A program made the translations under genes and the position numbers. Shown in pieces: positions 38,399 through 46,276 of a DNA stretch of 64,000 bases. Position 1 is the stretch's first letter. Each line of letters opens with the position of its first letter. The stretch lies in contig JAQSDV010000002.1 in the NCBI GenBank assembly GCA_029945425.1, positions 1,309,960-1,373,959 on the forward strand, given 5' to 3'. The notes under the pieces were generated by a model, which did no database searches, was not told the origin of the DNA, and worked only from the letters and a program-made list of their open reading frames with translations. This DNA is from a bacterium (lineage in GTDB: Bacteria > Pseudomonadota > Alphaproteobacteria > Micavibrionales > UBA2020).

Positions 38399-39049
38399 TT
38401 AACCGCCAATTTCCGATTTTAGCTGCTGCAGGTAGCGTTTCATGAATTCAACGCGCCGTGCGCCTTCCGCCCGCGCGGATTTGGTCTGGAGCGTTTCGGC
38501 GGTTTTAAAAAGTTTGACGAAGAAATGGTCGATGGCGAAAAGTTTGTCATCGGGTGCGCGGGTTTCGGCCAGCATATCGTCTTCGCTGTAATACGGGCGG
38601 CCCATGATTGTGCTGGTGGAAAAACAACGCGCGATGCCGATTGCGCCCAGACCATCCAGCCTGTCGGCATCCTGCACCACTTTTGCCTCGATCGTTTCGC
38701 ACGGGATATTCGCGCTAAATGAATGCGTGGCAATCGCGTGCTTGATGCCGTCGAAATACTGCGCGGGGTAACCGACCGATTGCAGGTATTCTGCGGCGGC
38801 ATCGGCGGAGAGGCGCGAGGCTTGCGATCTGCGCGGGTCATTTTTCGGCACGTTCACGAAATCGTGGAAATAGGCGGCGGGCACAACGATGTTCAGATCC
38901 GCCCCCTCCTCCGCCGCGAATTTCACGGCGGCGGCGACGACGCGGCGGATATGCAGGAAATCATGCGACGGATCGGCGGAGGGGTAAAGATCCCGCGCCT
39001 TCGCGCTGAACAGCGCGTCCCATTTCTGCAAGCTTTCGGGCAGCATCAA
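38399..39049 (-). CDS. HD-domain phosphohydrolase
   Basis: 216 residues. Metal ligands visible: HDFLHIRRV (His), AAYFHDFVNV (HD pair) and KVVQDADRLDGLGAIG (Asp). This is the YedJ-type HD fold, acting on nucleotides or similar phosphates. Specific substrate unknown. Its start overlaps the stop of the PH-domain gene by 4 bases. Confidence 0.88.
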   Translation of the reverse strand: MMLPESLQKWDALFSAKARDLYPSADPSHDFLHIRRVVAAAVKFAAEEGADLNIVVPAAYFHDFVNVPKNDPRRSQASRLSADAAAEYLQSVGYPAQYFDGIKHAIATHSFSANIPCETIEAKVVQDADRLDGLGAIGIARCFSTSTIMGRPYYSEDDMLAETRAPDDKLFAIDHFFVKLFKTAETLQTKSARAEGARRVEFMKRYLQQLKSEIGG

Positions 39050-39609
39050 TAAGCCGTTTTCTTGAGGTTTTCGATTTCGGTCGAGAAGCCGTGCGGGTCG
39101 GCGATGGGCGGCAGATAGATATTTTTGTCATCAAGCGTATGCGTGAACATGAACAACTGGCCGTAATTCATCAGGTTGCCCACAAGCGACTGCGTGATGT
39201 TGCAGTAATTGATCTCGCGCATGTTGAGTTTGTAGACGAGGATCGAGAACACGCCCGTCTTGTACAAAAACCGCTTGTTGGTCAGGTAAATTTCCGTCGT
39301 CCATTTGCGCGTCATTTTCACGAGGAAGCAGCCCGCGCCGATAAGGATGCCGGCCAGCGGCGCGAAGAAAACGCCGGGGTTCGATGCCGCCGTTTCACCC
39401 GCGCGCACGGGCGCGCCGGTGCCGAATTTCGCGAGCAGGAAGGCGATGCCGAAGCCCGCACCCGTCCAGATCAGCGCCTGCATCCAGGCACCGAGCGTAT
39501 ACGTCCAGTGGAATTCGCCCTTGCGCACGACGATTTCGTCCTGCAGCAGCGTCTGGTTGAGGAAGCGGCTGCGGCGGCCGGTATTTGTATTTACGTTGCT
39601 TGCGTTCAT
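39046..39609 (-). CDS. Bacterial PH-domain (YdbT-like) membrane protein
   Basis: 187 residues from ATG 39609 (MNASNVNTNTGRRSRFLNQT); ATG 39630 is a possible alternative. Two hydrophobic segments (GAWMQALIWTGAGFGIAFLL; NPGVFFAPLAGILIGAGCFL) precede the PH-like part (WTTEIYLTNKRFLYKTGVFS; REINYCNITQSLVGNLMNYG). Proteins like this are membrane-bound with a bPH domain of unknown ligand. Cotranscribed with the HD hydrolase. Confidence 0.83.
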   Translation of the reverse strand: MNASNVNTNTGRRSRFLNQTLLQDEIVVRKGEFHWTYTLGAWMQALIWTGAGFGIAFLLAKFGTGAPVRAGETAASNPGVFFAPLAGILIGAGCFLVKMTRKWTTEIYLTNKRFLYKTGVFSILVYKLNMREINYCNITQSLVGNLMNYGQLFMFTHTLDDKNIYLPPIADPHGFSTEIENLKKTAY

Positions 39610-39674
39610 GGGGCTATATTTGCACGGCAAAACCGTGATGTCAAAACAGGGTTTTATCCCCTATAATCCCCCGC

Positions 39675-40562
39675 ATGCGCATTTTACTCACAGGCGGATC
39701 GGGCGACCTTGGCACGCTGCTTTCGGCGGATTTGCTTGGCCACGCCTATGATGTTGCCAGCATTGACATGGCGGCACCCCGCATCGCCGTGCCGCATTTC
39801 GTTAAAGGCTCGATCATCGACCGCGCGGCCGTGAAGCGCGCCATGGCGGGCGTCGATTGCGCCGTACATATCGCCGCCTGGCACGGCATTCACGAGGTGG
39901 AGAAAACAAAGACGCCGGAAGATTTCCACGACCTGAACGTGACCGGCACCTTCAACATGCTGGAGGCGGCTGCGGCCGCGAAGGTGCGTAACTTCGTCTT
40001 CATTTCCTCCACCAGCGTATCCGACCCCTATAGCGTCTACGGCAATTCGAAAATCGTGGGCGAGGAAATGTGCCGCGCCTATGCCAGCCGCCATGGCATG
40101 CGCATCATCATCCTGCGCCCGCGCGCCTTTATCCCGAGCTGGAACCGGCAGGTTTATAAAACATGGAATGACTGGGCGGCGTGGTTTATGCGCGGCGCGG
40201 TGCATATCGACGATGTGAAGCAGTCGGTCATGAAATCCATCCTGCACCTCGCAGAAAACAAACCCGTGCCCGCATCACCGCCCATCCTGACGATTGACGG
40301 CGCGTATGAATACACGGCGGATGATATTGCAAACTGGGACAGGGACGGCGCAGGCGCAACCTTCCGCAAACATTATGCGGCGCATGAGGCCAACGCGCGC
40401 GCGGCAAAACTCGATATCACGCGCAAGCCGAAAATCCTCGACATCACGCAGGCGCGCGCGACGATCGGCTACGCGCCCGCCTATTCCTTGAAAACCCTGC
40501 TTGAAGAACTCGCACAGCACGGCGAAGACGGCCCGCCCGCGCCCTTCCCCCGAACGACATAA
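39675..40562 (+). CDS. NAD-dependent epimerase/dehydratase family protein
   Basis: 295 residues. Extended SDR fold: cofactor motif ILLTGGSGDLGTLLS, active-site YGNSK (in YSVYGNSKIVGEEMCRAYAS) with Ser in NFVFISSTSV. It probably changes a nucleotide sugar or related substrate; none can be named. Divergent from the PH-domain gene; followed by a hairpin at 40561. Confidence 0.88.
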   Translation: MRILLTGGSGDLGTLLSADLLGHAYDVASIDMAAPRIAVPHFVKGSIIDRAAVKRAMAGVDCAVHIAAWHGIHEVEKTKTPEDFHDLNVTGTFNMLEAAAAAKVRNFVFISSTSVSDPYSVYGNSKIVGEEMCRAYASRHGMRIIILRPRAFIPSWNRQVYKTWNDWAAWFMRGAVHIDDVKQSVMKSILHLAENKPVPASPPILTIDGAYEYTADDIANWDRDGAGATFRKHYAAHEANARAAKLDITRKPKILDITQARATIGYAPAYSLKTLLEELAQHGEDGPPAPFPRTT

Positions 40563-40588
40563 CCCCTCCAGGGGCAGCCGGAGGGGTT
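40561..40588 (+). terminator. Hairpin after the epimerase-like gene
   Basis: AACCCCTCC (40561-40569) pairs with GGAGGGGTT (40580-40588). The stem starts at the stop codon. There is no good T run after it, so it may be a weak terminator or mRNA-stabilising hairpin. Its right arm (GGAGGGGTTATG) recurs in the next hairpin. Confidence 0.55.
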
Positions 40589-40706
40589 ATGCTGGTAAAG
40601 CCTGCCACGATTGTGTGTGCAATGGGGAGACAGGCAAACGGGGGTTAACCCGTTTCCATCCATGACACGCACCAGCCCCCCGAATCCTGCGCTTTTTTTT
40701 CCAGCA

Positions 40707-40746
40707 AAAAAAACATAACCCCACCCGGGCAGCGGGAGGGGTTATG
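40707..40746 (-). terminator. Rho-independent terminator after the heptad-repeat gene
   Basis: CATAACCCC (40714-40722) pairs with GGGGTTATG (40738-40746), with inner CCCG/CGGG pairing. On the minus strand a run of eight Ts follows directly. It is 37 bases past the stop of the gene at 40783. Confidence 0.85.
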
Positions 40747-40782
40747 CATTATCAACCTCGACTGCCTTGCGGCAGCGGGGAA

Positions 40783-41142
40783 TTAGTCTTTCGCGTCGCG
40801 AACGTCTTCGGCTGCGTCTTTCTCATCTTCTTTCGCGTCGCGTGCATCTTCTTTTTTGTCGAGCTTGTCTTCTGCGCGATCCAGTTTGTCTTCAGCGCGG
40901 TCCATTGCGCCTTCGTCCTTTTTCGCGTCTTTCACATCTTCTTTGGCGTCCTTGACGTCTTCCTTGGCGTCGCGGCGGTCTTCTGCTGCGTCCACTTTGT
41001 CTTCGGCGCGATCCAGCTTGTCTTCGGCGCGGTCAGCGGCGTTGTGGACTTTTTCTTTCATGGTGGTGCCTTCGGCGGCAACGGCGACATGGGTGAGGCC
41101 GATAACGGCGGCGGCCACGAGAACGGCGAGATGCTTGTACAT
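40783..41142 (-). CDS. Secreted heptad-repeat charged helix protein
   Basis: 119 residues with a signal peptide (MYKHLAVLVAAAVIGLTHVA). From residue 37 it is an almost perfect run of 7-residue units such as DRAEDKL, DRAEDKV, DAAEDRR, DAKEDVK, with six units, then AM, then about 5.5 more. This will form a long highly charged helix or coiled coil in the periplasm. No family name recognised. The 3' end has a strong terminator; upstream is a 156-base gap before csaA. Function unknown, perhaps structural or ion/stress related. Confidence 0.85.
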   Translation of the reverse strand: MYKHLAVLVAAAVIGLTHVAVAAEGTTMKEKVHNAADRAEDKLDRAEDKVDAAEDRRDAKEDVKDAKEDVKDAKKDEGAMDRAEDKLDRAEDKLDKKEDARDAKEDEKDAAEDVRDAKD

Positions 41143-41298
41143 AAGATAGTCTCCTGATAGGCGGTTTAGTGCGGCGAGCCGGTGTGGCCCTGTCCCTGCG
41201 GCTGATTAAACGCTACTGCCCTTTAAACGGTTCCAACACGCCAAACCCTGCGCGTAAAAATGACAAAAAATCGTGATTTTACGGTGTGATGACCGATA

Positions 41299-41652
41299 TT
41301 ATAGCAAACGCGCGCCGTTTGGCACCTTATGGTCGGGGGAGACGAGGATCACATTCCCCTCCGCATCATCCACCCCCGTCGTCAGGAATTCCGACATGAA
41401 CGGCCCCACCTGCTTGACGGGGAAATTGATGACGCACAGAACCTGCCGTCCGATCAATTCATCAAGGTTATATTTCTTGGTGATCTGCGATGACGACTGC
41501 TTCACGCCGATCTGCGGCCCGAAATCGACCCAGAGTTTATAGGCGGGCTTGCGCGCTTCCTTGAATTCTTCCGCACGCACGATGGTGCCGAAATGCAAAC
41601 CCACCTTGACGAAATCGTCCCATGTAATTGTCGCAGGTTTTTCGTCACTCAT
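41299..41652 (-). CDS. csaA: tRNA-binding domain protein (CsaA-like)
   Basis: 117 residues. EMAP/CsaA fold: FVKVGLHFGTIVRAEEF, KLWVDFGPQIGVKQSSSQIT, and CVINFPVKQVGPFMSEFLTT, with VSPDHKVPNGARLL at the end. Small CsaA proteins bind tRNA-like RNAs and were described as chaperones in Bacillus. The start overlaps the stop of the sensor kinase gene by 4 bases, so the two are coupled, though the functional link is unclear. Confidence 0.9.
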   Translation of the reverse strand: MSDEKPATITWDDFVKVGLHFGTIVRAEEFKEARKPAYKLWVDFGPQIGVKQSSSQITKKYNLDELIGRQVLCVINFPVKQVGPFMSEFLTTGVDDAEGNVILVSPDHKVPNGARLL

Positions 41653-43976
41653 TTCATCACCGTGAAGTAGAAAATGCTGCCGGTGCCGGGCACTGAATCA
41701 ACCCAGATGCGTCCGCCATGGTTGTCGACGATTTTTTTGCAGACCGCAAGGCCGAGGCCCGTGCCGTTATATTCCTGATAACTGTGCAGCCGCTTGAACG
41801 GCTCGAAGATTTTATCGGCGTTGCCGGGCTCGATGCCGATGCCGTTATCAGCGACCGAGAACAGGTAATGATCGCCCTTGTCCTCCGCCGCCACGCGCAC
41901 ATGCGGGATTTTTCCGGCGGGCTGGTATTTGATCGCGTTGTTGATCAGGTTCTGCAGCAGGCTCATGAACTGCACGGGATACCCCTGAAACACCGGGAGC
42001 GGGCCATGCGTCACTTGCGCGTTGTGTTCGTCAATCGTCACCTTCAGGTTATCCAGCACATATTGCATCAGCACGGTAACGTCGGTTTTTTCGCGCGCGC
42101 GCGCGCCCTGCCCCACGCGGGCATATTCCAGCAGGTCGGCCACCATCGCCTGCAAACGTTTCGCGCTGTCGGTGATGATGGTCAGGTATTTCTGCCCTGC
42201 GGGGTCGAGTTTCGATTCATATTGGTGCCACAACAGGCTGGAGAAGTTGGCGACCGCGCGGATGGGTTCCTGCATGTCATGCGACACGACATAGGCGAAA
42301 CGCTCCAGCTCCGTGTTCGACTGAGTCAGCTTGTCGATGACCTGCGCAAGGTTCGCCTCGCGTTCCTTCAACTCGGCGGTGCGCATTTCCACCATGCGCT
42401 CGACCGTTTCGTTGCGGCGGCCAAGCGTCACCAGCAGCAGGCCAAACAGGCCGGTGAAGACAAGGCCGGCGATCAGGATGATAAACGGCTCGTTGCTGGC
42501 GGATTTGCGCTCGAAGGCAAGCGTGCTGCGCCAGACGAAGGTCCATTTGCTCTGCTTGACGTTGATGTCCTTGCGAAGGACAAAGGCCGCGTTGCGCCGC
42601 GCTTCCCCGCTTGCATAAAGCATGTGTTCCGGCGTTTCCTGCGCACTGTCATAAACGGCGAGGTCGAAATCGGTACCCTGCCCGACCGACAGGCCCTTCA
42701 TGAACGCATTGCTGTTAAAGGGCGACGTGATCCAGCCGACCAGCGCCGCGCGGCGTTCTGCCGCTGTGTCCACGGGCGCGCCTTCGCGGTAAAAGGGCAG
42801 CATCAGCGTAAATCCGGGATTCCCTTGCGGGTCCTGTACCAGTTTCATGCGCGGGGAGAGCGCGGCGTCGCCGGTTTCCGCCGCCCGCCATGCTGTTTCC
42901 GTGCGCCCGGGAAAGGACGCGACGTTGAGCCCGATTGCCGCGCTGTTATGATCTTCCGGCTCCAGGTATTTGACGATCATGTATTCCGATGCGCCGTCGG
43001 GATGCACGGTGAAATCCGGCCGGCCATCCGTGCGGGTCGCCGCGACGAAACCCTCCACGTCCTCCGGCGCGACATGGGCGATAAAACCGATGCCGCGCAC
43101 GCCCGGGAACCTTTCGTGCACCTTCAGCGCATTGGCAAAGGCGCGCCATTCGGCGCGCGTGATGTTCACTGAACCGGCGAAAAGCCCGACGCCGCTCAGC
43201 AGCGTCTGCTCGAAACTCAACAACCGGTAGTCAAAGGCGCGTTCGTTTTCCAGCACCGTGTTCTGGAACTGCGTGCGCGCCTTGTCGACCGTGTGATAGG
43301 TCAGCTGCTTCCAGGCGACCAGCGTAACGACCAGCGGGATGATGAGGGAGGCAAGCGCGACGGTCGGGAACATACCGCGCGTCTTGTCGCCGCGGAAAAT
43401 GCGCGGCAGCGTGCCGGAGCAGGCAAGGAAAATGGGCATGAAGATAACCGTGCCCAGCATGTCGCCACACCACCAAGTGCGCCAGTTCTCCATCATCTGG
43501 TCTTGGGTGATCACATCCCCGAAGCGGAGCGAGACGACGCCGAAGGTGGGCGAGACGACGGAGGCGATCGGCCCCACCAGCACCAGCAGCCGGATCACGT
43601 CGCGCAGGCGGTCCGTCGACACAGGCAGCCCCGCATAGCGCTTCACCAGTTCGTAACCCAGAAGCGCCTGCAGCACCGCGCCGATACCGACGCCGAGCGC
43701 GGGCAGCACGGCGACGCCGTCAAAATCGGTGCCCGTCCACGCGGCGTCCAGCAGGAATGAATTGAGCAGGAAACTTGCGATGAGGATGCCCGGCCACAGC
43801 CCGCGCCCATAGGCGAGCAGCATGCCGAGCGCGATGCCCGCCGGCGGCCAGAGCAGCGAGGCATAGGTGTAGGGCGACACCAGCACCATCGACGGCTTGC
43901 CGAATGCATAATACAGTGTTGCCAGCAGCAGCACTTTGCCGAGGTAATCCAGTTGGCGCGAGCGGACAGGTGGCAT
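41649..43976 (-). CDS. MASE1-CHASE sensor histidine kinase
   Basis: 775 residues. N-terminal MASE1-like membrane domain (about 10-230, eight or so hydrophobic helices), extracellular CHASE domain (LFAGSVNITRAEWRAFANAL; FPGVRGIGFIA), a last membrane helix (FIILIAGLVFTGLFGLLLVT), then HisKA with ERFAYVVSHDMQEPIRAV (His 566) and HATPase (NLINNAIKYQ; VADNGIGIEPG; YNGTGLGLAVCKKIVDNHGG). It should sense an unknown external signal and phosphorylate the receivers nearby (44056, 44505, 45370). Standard length. Confidence 0.93.
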   Translation of the reverse strand: MPPVRSRQLDYLGKVLLLATLYYAFGKPSMVLVSPYTYASLLWPPAGIALGMLLAYGRGLWPGILIASFLLNSFLLDAAWTGTDFDGVAVLPALGVGIGAVLQALLGYELVKRYAGLPVSTDRLRDVIRLLVLVGPIASVVSPTFGVVSLRFGDVITQDQMMENWRTWWCGDMLGTVIFMPIFLACSGTLPRIFRGDKTRGMFPTVALASLIIPLVVTLVAWKQLTYHTVDKARTQFQNTVLENERAFDYRLLSFEQTLLSGVGLFAGSVNITRAEWRAFANALKVHERFPGVRGIGFIAHVAPEDVEGFVAATRTDGRPDFTVHPDGASEYMIVKYLEPEDHNSAAIGLNVASFPGRTETAWRAAETGDAALSPRMKLVQDPQGNPGFTLMLPFYREGAPVDTAAERRAALVGWITSPFNSNAFMKGLSVGQGTDFDLAVYDSAQETPEHMLYASGEARRNAAFVLRKDINVKQSKWTFVWRSTLAFERKSASNEPFIILIAGLVFTGLFGLLLVTLGRRNETVERMVEMRTAELKEREANLAQVIDKLTQSNTELERFAYVVSHDMQEPIRAVANFSSLLWHQYESKLDPAGQKYLTIITDSAKRLQAMVADLLEYARVGQGARAREKTDVTVLMQYVLDNLKVTIDEHNAQVTHGPLPVFQGYPVQFMSLLQNLINNAIKYQPAGKIPHVRVAAEDKGDHYLFSVADNGIGIEPGNADKIFEPFKRLHSYQEYNGTGLGLAVCKKIVDNHGGRIWVDSVPGTGSIFYFTVMK

Positions 43977-44055
43977 TTTAGAATTCCTTATCCCGTTACT
44001 TTAACGCCTAAACAGGTAAATTGAAATATCCTAGAATAATCCCTAGAATATCCCT

Positions 44056-44508
44056 ATGACAGCGGCCCTGCACCCCCCGAACACCGAACCCGTCCATATC
44101 CTCTATGCCGAGGATCAGGAGGCGGACGCGCTGTTCATGGAACAGGCCTTCCTGACCGCGCGCGCCAAGATCGTGATGCACTTCGTGACCGACGGGCATG
44201 CGGTTATCGAGTATCTGGGGCGCGAATTGCGCCTGCCTGACCTCATTTTCCTCGACATCAACATGATGCGAAAAAACGGCCCCCAGACGCTGGAAGAAAT
44301 TCGCGCGCATGAAAGCTGGCGGCATATCCCCGTCATTATGCTGTCCGGCTCCGCGCTCGACCGTGACATCGTCAGTTGCTATACGCGTCATGCGAATGCC
44401 TATGTGCAAAAGCCGCTCACCTTTCCGGAAATGCTGGGATTTGTGCAGGCGATAGAAAATTTCTGGTTCTTTCAGGCGCGCCTGCCGCAGGACGAAGGGG
44501 CGGCATGA
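44056..44508 (+). CDS. Single-domain response regulator (Rcp1-like)
   Basis: 150 residues. Receiver only: acidic pair ED (19-20) in HILYAEDQEAD, phospho-acceptor Asp 67 in LIFLDINM, and Lys 119 in NAYVQKPLTF. No output domain, so it likely passes phosphate onward. Divergent from the kinase, followed by a pseudo-receiver that shares its C-terminal end (WFFQARLP). ATGA overlap with the next gene. Confidence 0.92.
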   Translation: MTAALHPPNTEPVHILYAEDQEADALFMEQAFLTARAKIVMHFVTDGHAVIEYLGRELRLPDLIFLDINMMRKNGPQTLEEIRAHESWRHIPVIMLSGSALDRDIVSCYTRHANAYVQKPLTFPEMLGFVQAIENFWFFQARLPQDEGAA

Positions 44509-44954
44509 GCATCCTGCAGCAGGAAATCCGCCGCGCGCCTGTCAACATCGTGATCGCGCATCCCGACGAAGACGTCATGCTGCGCCTGCAGCTGGCGCTG
44601 CGCAGCATAACAACGCCCGCCGCCCTTTACCATGTGAAGGACGAAGCGAGCCTGTTTTCATTTTTGCGCAAGGCGCATCCGTTTGAAACCGCGCTGCGGC
44701 CCGACATGATCCTGCTCGGCTGTGCGCTGCTGCCCGCGCTCGACCGCCTTAAATCGGACAACCCCTTCTCCCCCATCCCCGTGATCGTGATGGCAACCGA
44801 CATCACGCGCGAACAATCAAAGGAGGTTCATGCACGCCACGCGAATGCCTGCATGCGCATCCCGTCCGACACGCCCGGCATGCGCGCCTTCGCGAGCGCG
44901 CTCGACGCCTTCTGGTTCCGCGTCGCCAAGCTGCCCGTCAATCCGGATGCGTAA
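44505..44954 (+). CDS. Degenerate receiver-like protein (pseudo-receiver)
   Basis: 149 residues from ATG 44505, overlapping the previous stop (an open frame exists upstream but lies within the previous gene). It aligns with the preceding response regulator but the phospho-acceptor Asp is Gly (DMILLGCAL, residue 72), the acidic pair is gone (IVIAHPDEDV), and the Lys is replaced (NACMRIPSDT). The same tail (AFWFRVAKLP) shows it arose by duplication. It probably cannot be phosphorylated and may compete for or bind partners. Inference. Confidence 0.85.
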   Translation: MSILQQEIRRAPVNIVIAHPDEDVMLRLQLALRSITTPAALYHVKDEASLFSFLRKAHPFETALRPDMILLGCALLPALDRLKSDNPFSPIPVIVMATDITREQSKEVHARHANACMRIPSDTPGMRAFASALDAFWFRVAKLPVNPDA

Positions 44955-44957
44955 CAG

Positions 44958-45299
44958 ATGACCGATGTGATCTCATGGACAAGCATCGAAGGGCTGGAAA
45001 AGGCGATGGGCGCGCCCGCCGCGCACGCCTTCGCAAAACGGCTGCTCGGTTTCCTTGAACAAAGGGTCGCGGAAATTCCGGCGGCCTTTGGCAGCGGCGA
45101 CGGGGAGCAGATCCGGAACTGCGTCCACAAGCTTGCCTCCAACGCCGCGGCGCTCGGCGCGCTAAAACTCTCTGGCATGGCGCGGGAGATCGAGACGCTC
45201 TGCCACGAGGGAAAAACGGCGGAAGCGGCAGGCCGGCAGGAAGAATTTGCTGCCTTGGCCGCAGAATCCCTCGAAATCCTGCGCCAGCGGCTGACATAA
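44958..45299 (+). CDS. HPt phosphotransfer protein
   Basis: 113 residues. Four-helix bundle type with the phospho-His in QIRNCVHKLASNAAALGALK (His 57). It probably relays phosphate between receivers. It follows the pseudo-receiver by 3 bases and precedes another receiver, as in a phosphorelay cluster. Confidence 0.88.
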   Translation: MTDVISWTSIEGLEKAMGAPAAHAFAKRLLGFLEQRVAEIPAAFGSGDGEQIRNCVHKLASNAAALGALKLSGMAREIETLCHEGKTAEAAGRQEEFAALAAESLEILRQRLT

Positions 45300-45369
45300 C
45301 AAGCGCGAAGACGGTTTTACATTTCCGCTGTGCTTGCTATAATGGCGGGGAAGCCAAAGGGTATTTCAC

Positions 45370-45810
45370 ATGACCAATCCATCCGCCAAAACCGCCGACG
45401 GCATCCTGCACATCGTTTTGATCGAAGATCAGGACGTCGACAAGATCATGATCGAGCAGGCCTTCGGCATGCTGGACCAGCCCGTCATCCTGCACATCTA
45501 CAGCGACGGCGACGAGGCGTTGAAGGAAATCCGCACCAGCGCGCAAGTTTTGAAGCCCGACCTGATCATCACGGACCTGCGCATGCCCAACAAGGGCGGG
45601 CAGGATTTCATCCGCGAGATCAAGGAAATCGACGGCCTCGACGAGGTTCCGGTCGCCGTGCTGTCCGGCTTCACCGAGGAATTCGTCAAGATGGAACCGA
45701 TGCTGCGCCACGAAGTGGTCGCGCTGATGGGCAAGCAGGAGCTATATTCCGACTTCCCGAAATTCCTGGGCGAGATCAAGCGCCTTTGCGCGCAGATCAA
45801 GCCGCACTGA
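45370..45810 (+). CDS. Single-domain response regulator
   Basis: 146 residues. Receiver with ED (19-20) in IVLIEDQDVDK, Asp 69 in LIITDLRMP, and Lys 122 in ALMGKQ. No DNA-binding or other output domain. It is the last of the + strand relay genes; its stop abuts the stop of the convergent gene at 45811. Confidence 0.92.
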   Translation: MTNPSAKTADGILHIVLIEDQDVDKIMIEQAFGMLDQPVILHIYSDGDEALKEIRTSAQVLKPDLIITDLRMPNKGGQDFIREIKEIDGLDEVPVAVLSGFTEEFVKMEPMLRHEVVALMGKQELYSDFPKFLGEIKRLCAQIKPH

Positions 45811-46194
45811 TCAGAGGCCCCGCTTCGGCGGTGTGTAGGATGATTGCGCGGGCGCCTTTGCCTGCATCGACAATCCGGCGCCGCCCGTTTTATCCATCTT
45901 CGCGACCGCCATTTCCGTCACTTGCGCGACAACGTCCGGCTTGTCTTTCGCGCATTGGCCCATCAATACGCTGACAAGGTTCTGGCGTTCTTTTTCCGGC
46001 GCGTCGGGGCCCATCTTGTTGATACCCATCACGATCACGCTGGCCGTTTCCGGCACTTCACGCTCCGGCATGCCGGCTTTCAGGAGGATGGATTCCATGG
46101 CGGTGGGAAGTTTCACGCCTTCGAGCTTTTTGCCGCCCGTCAGCGCGTATTCGTAATCGCTTTGCCGCTTGCGGCCGTAATCGTCTTCAGACAT
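45811..46194 (-). CDS. Small hypothetical protein
   Basis: 127 residues, no signal peptide or membrane segment. Starts MSEDDYGRKRQSDYEYALTG and has a middle stretch of helical character (LKAGMPEREVPETASVIVMG) and a C-terminal Ala/Pro/Ser tail. No family recognised. Between two signalling genes, so could be linked to them. Confidence 0.68.
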   Translation of the reverse strand: MSEDDYGRKRQSDYEYALTGGKKLEGVKLPTAMESILLKAGMPEREVPETASVIVMGINKMGPDAPEKERQNLVSVLMGQCAKDKPDVVAQVTEMAVAKMDKTGGAGLSMQAKAPAQSSYTPPKRGL

Positions 46195-46276
46195 CGCCGG
46201 TCTCCTGCCCTGATATGACTTAACAACATTATACGAAAAACGCGTTAAATTGTCGTTACAGGGCTGAATTTAAAGC

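Noticed and set aside
41718..43172. Long + strand open frame of 484 codons opposite the sensor kinase
   Set aside because: The minus strand encodes a complete MASE1-CHASE histidine kinase with all motifs; the + frame is a shadow from GC-rich codons.
45337..45711. Minus strand frame opposite the response regulator at 45370
   Set aside because: The + strand has a full receiver with conserved Asp and Lys.
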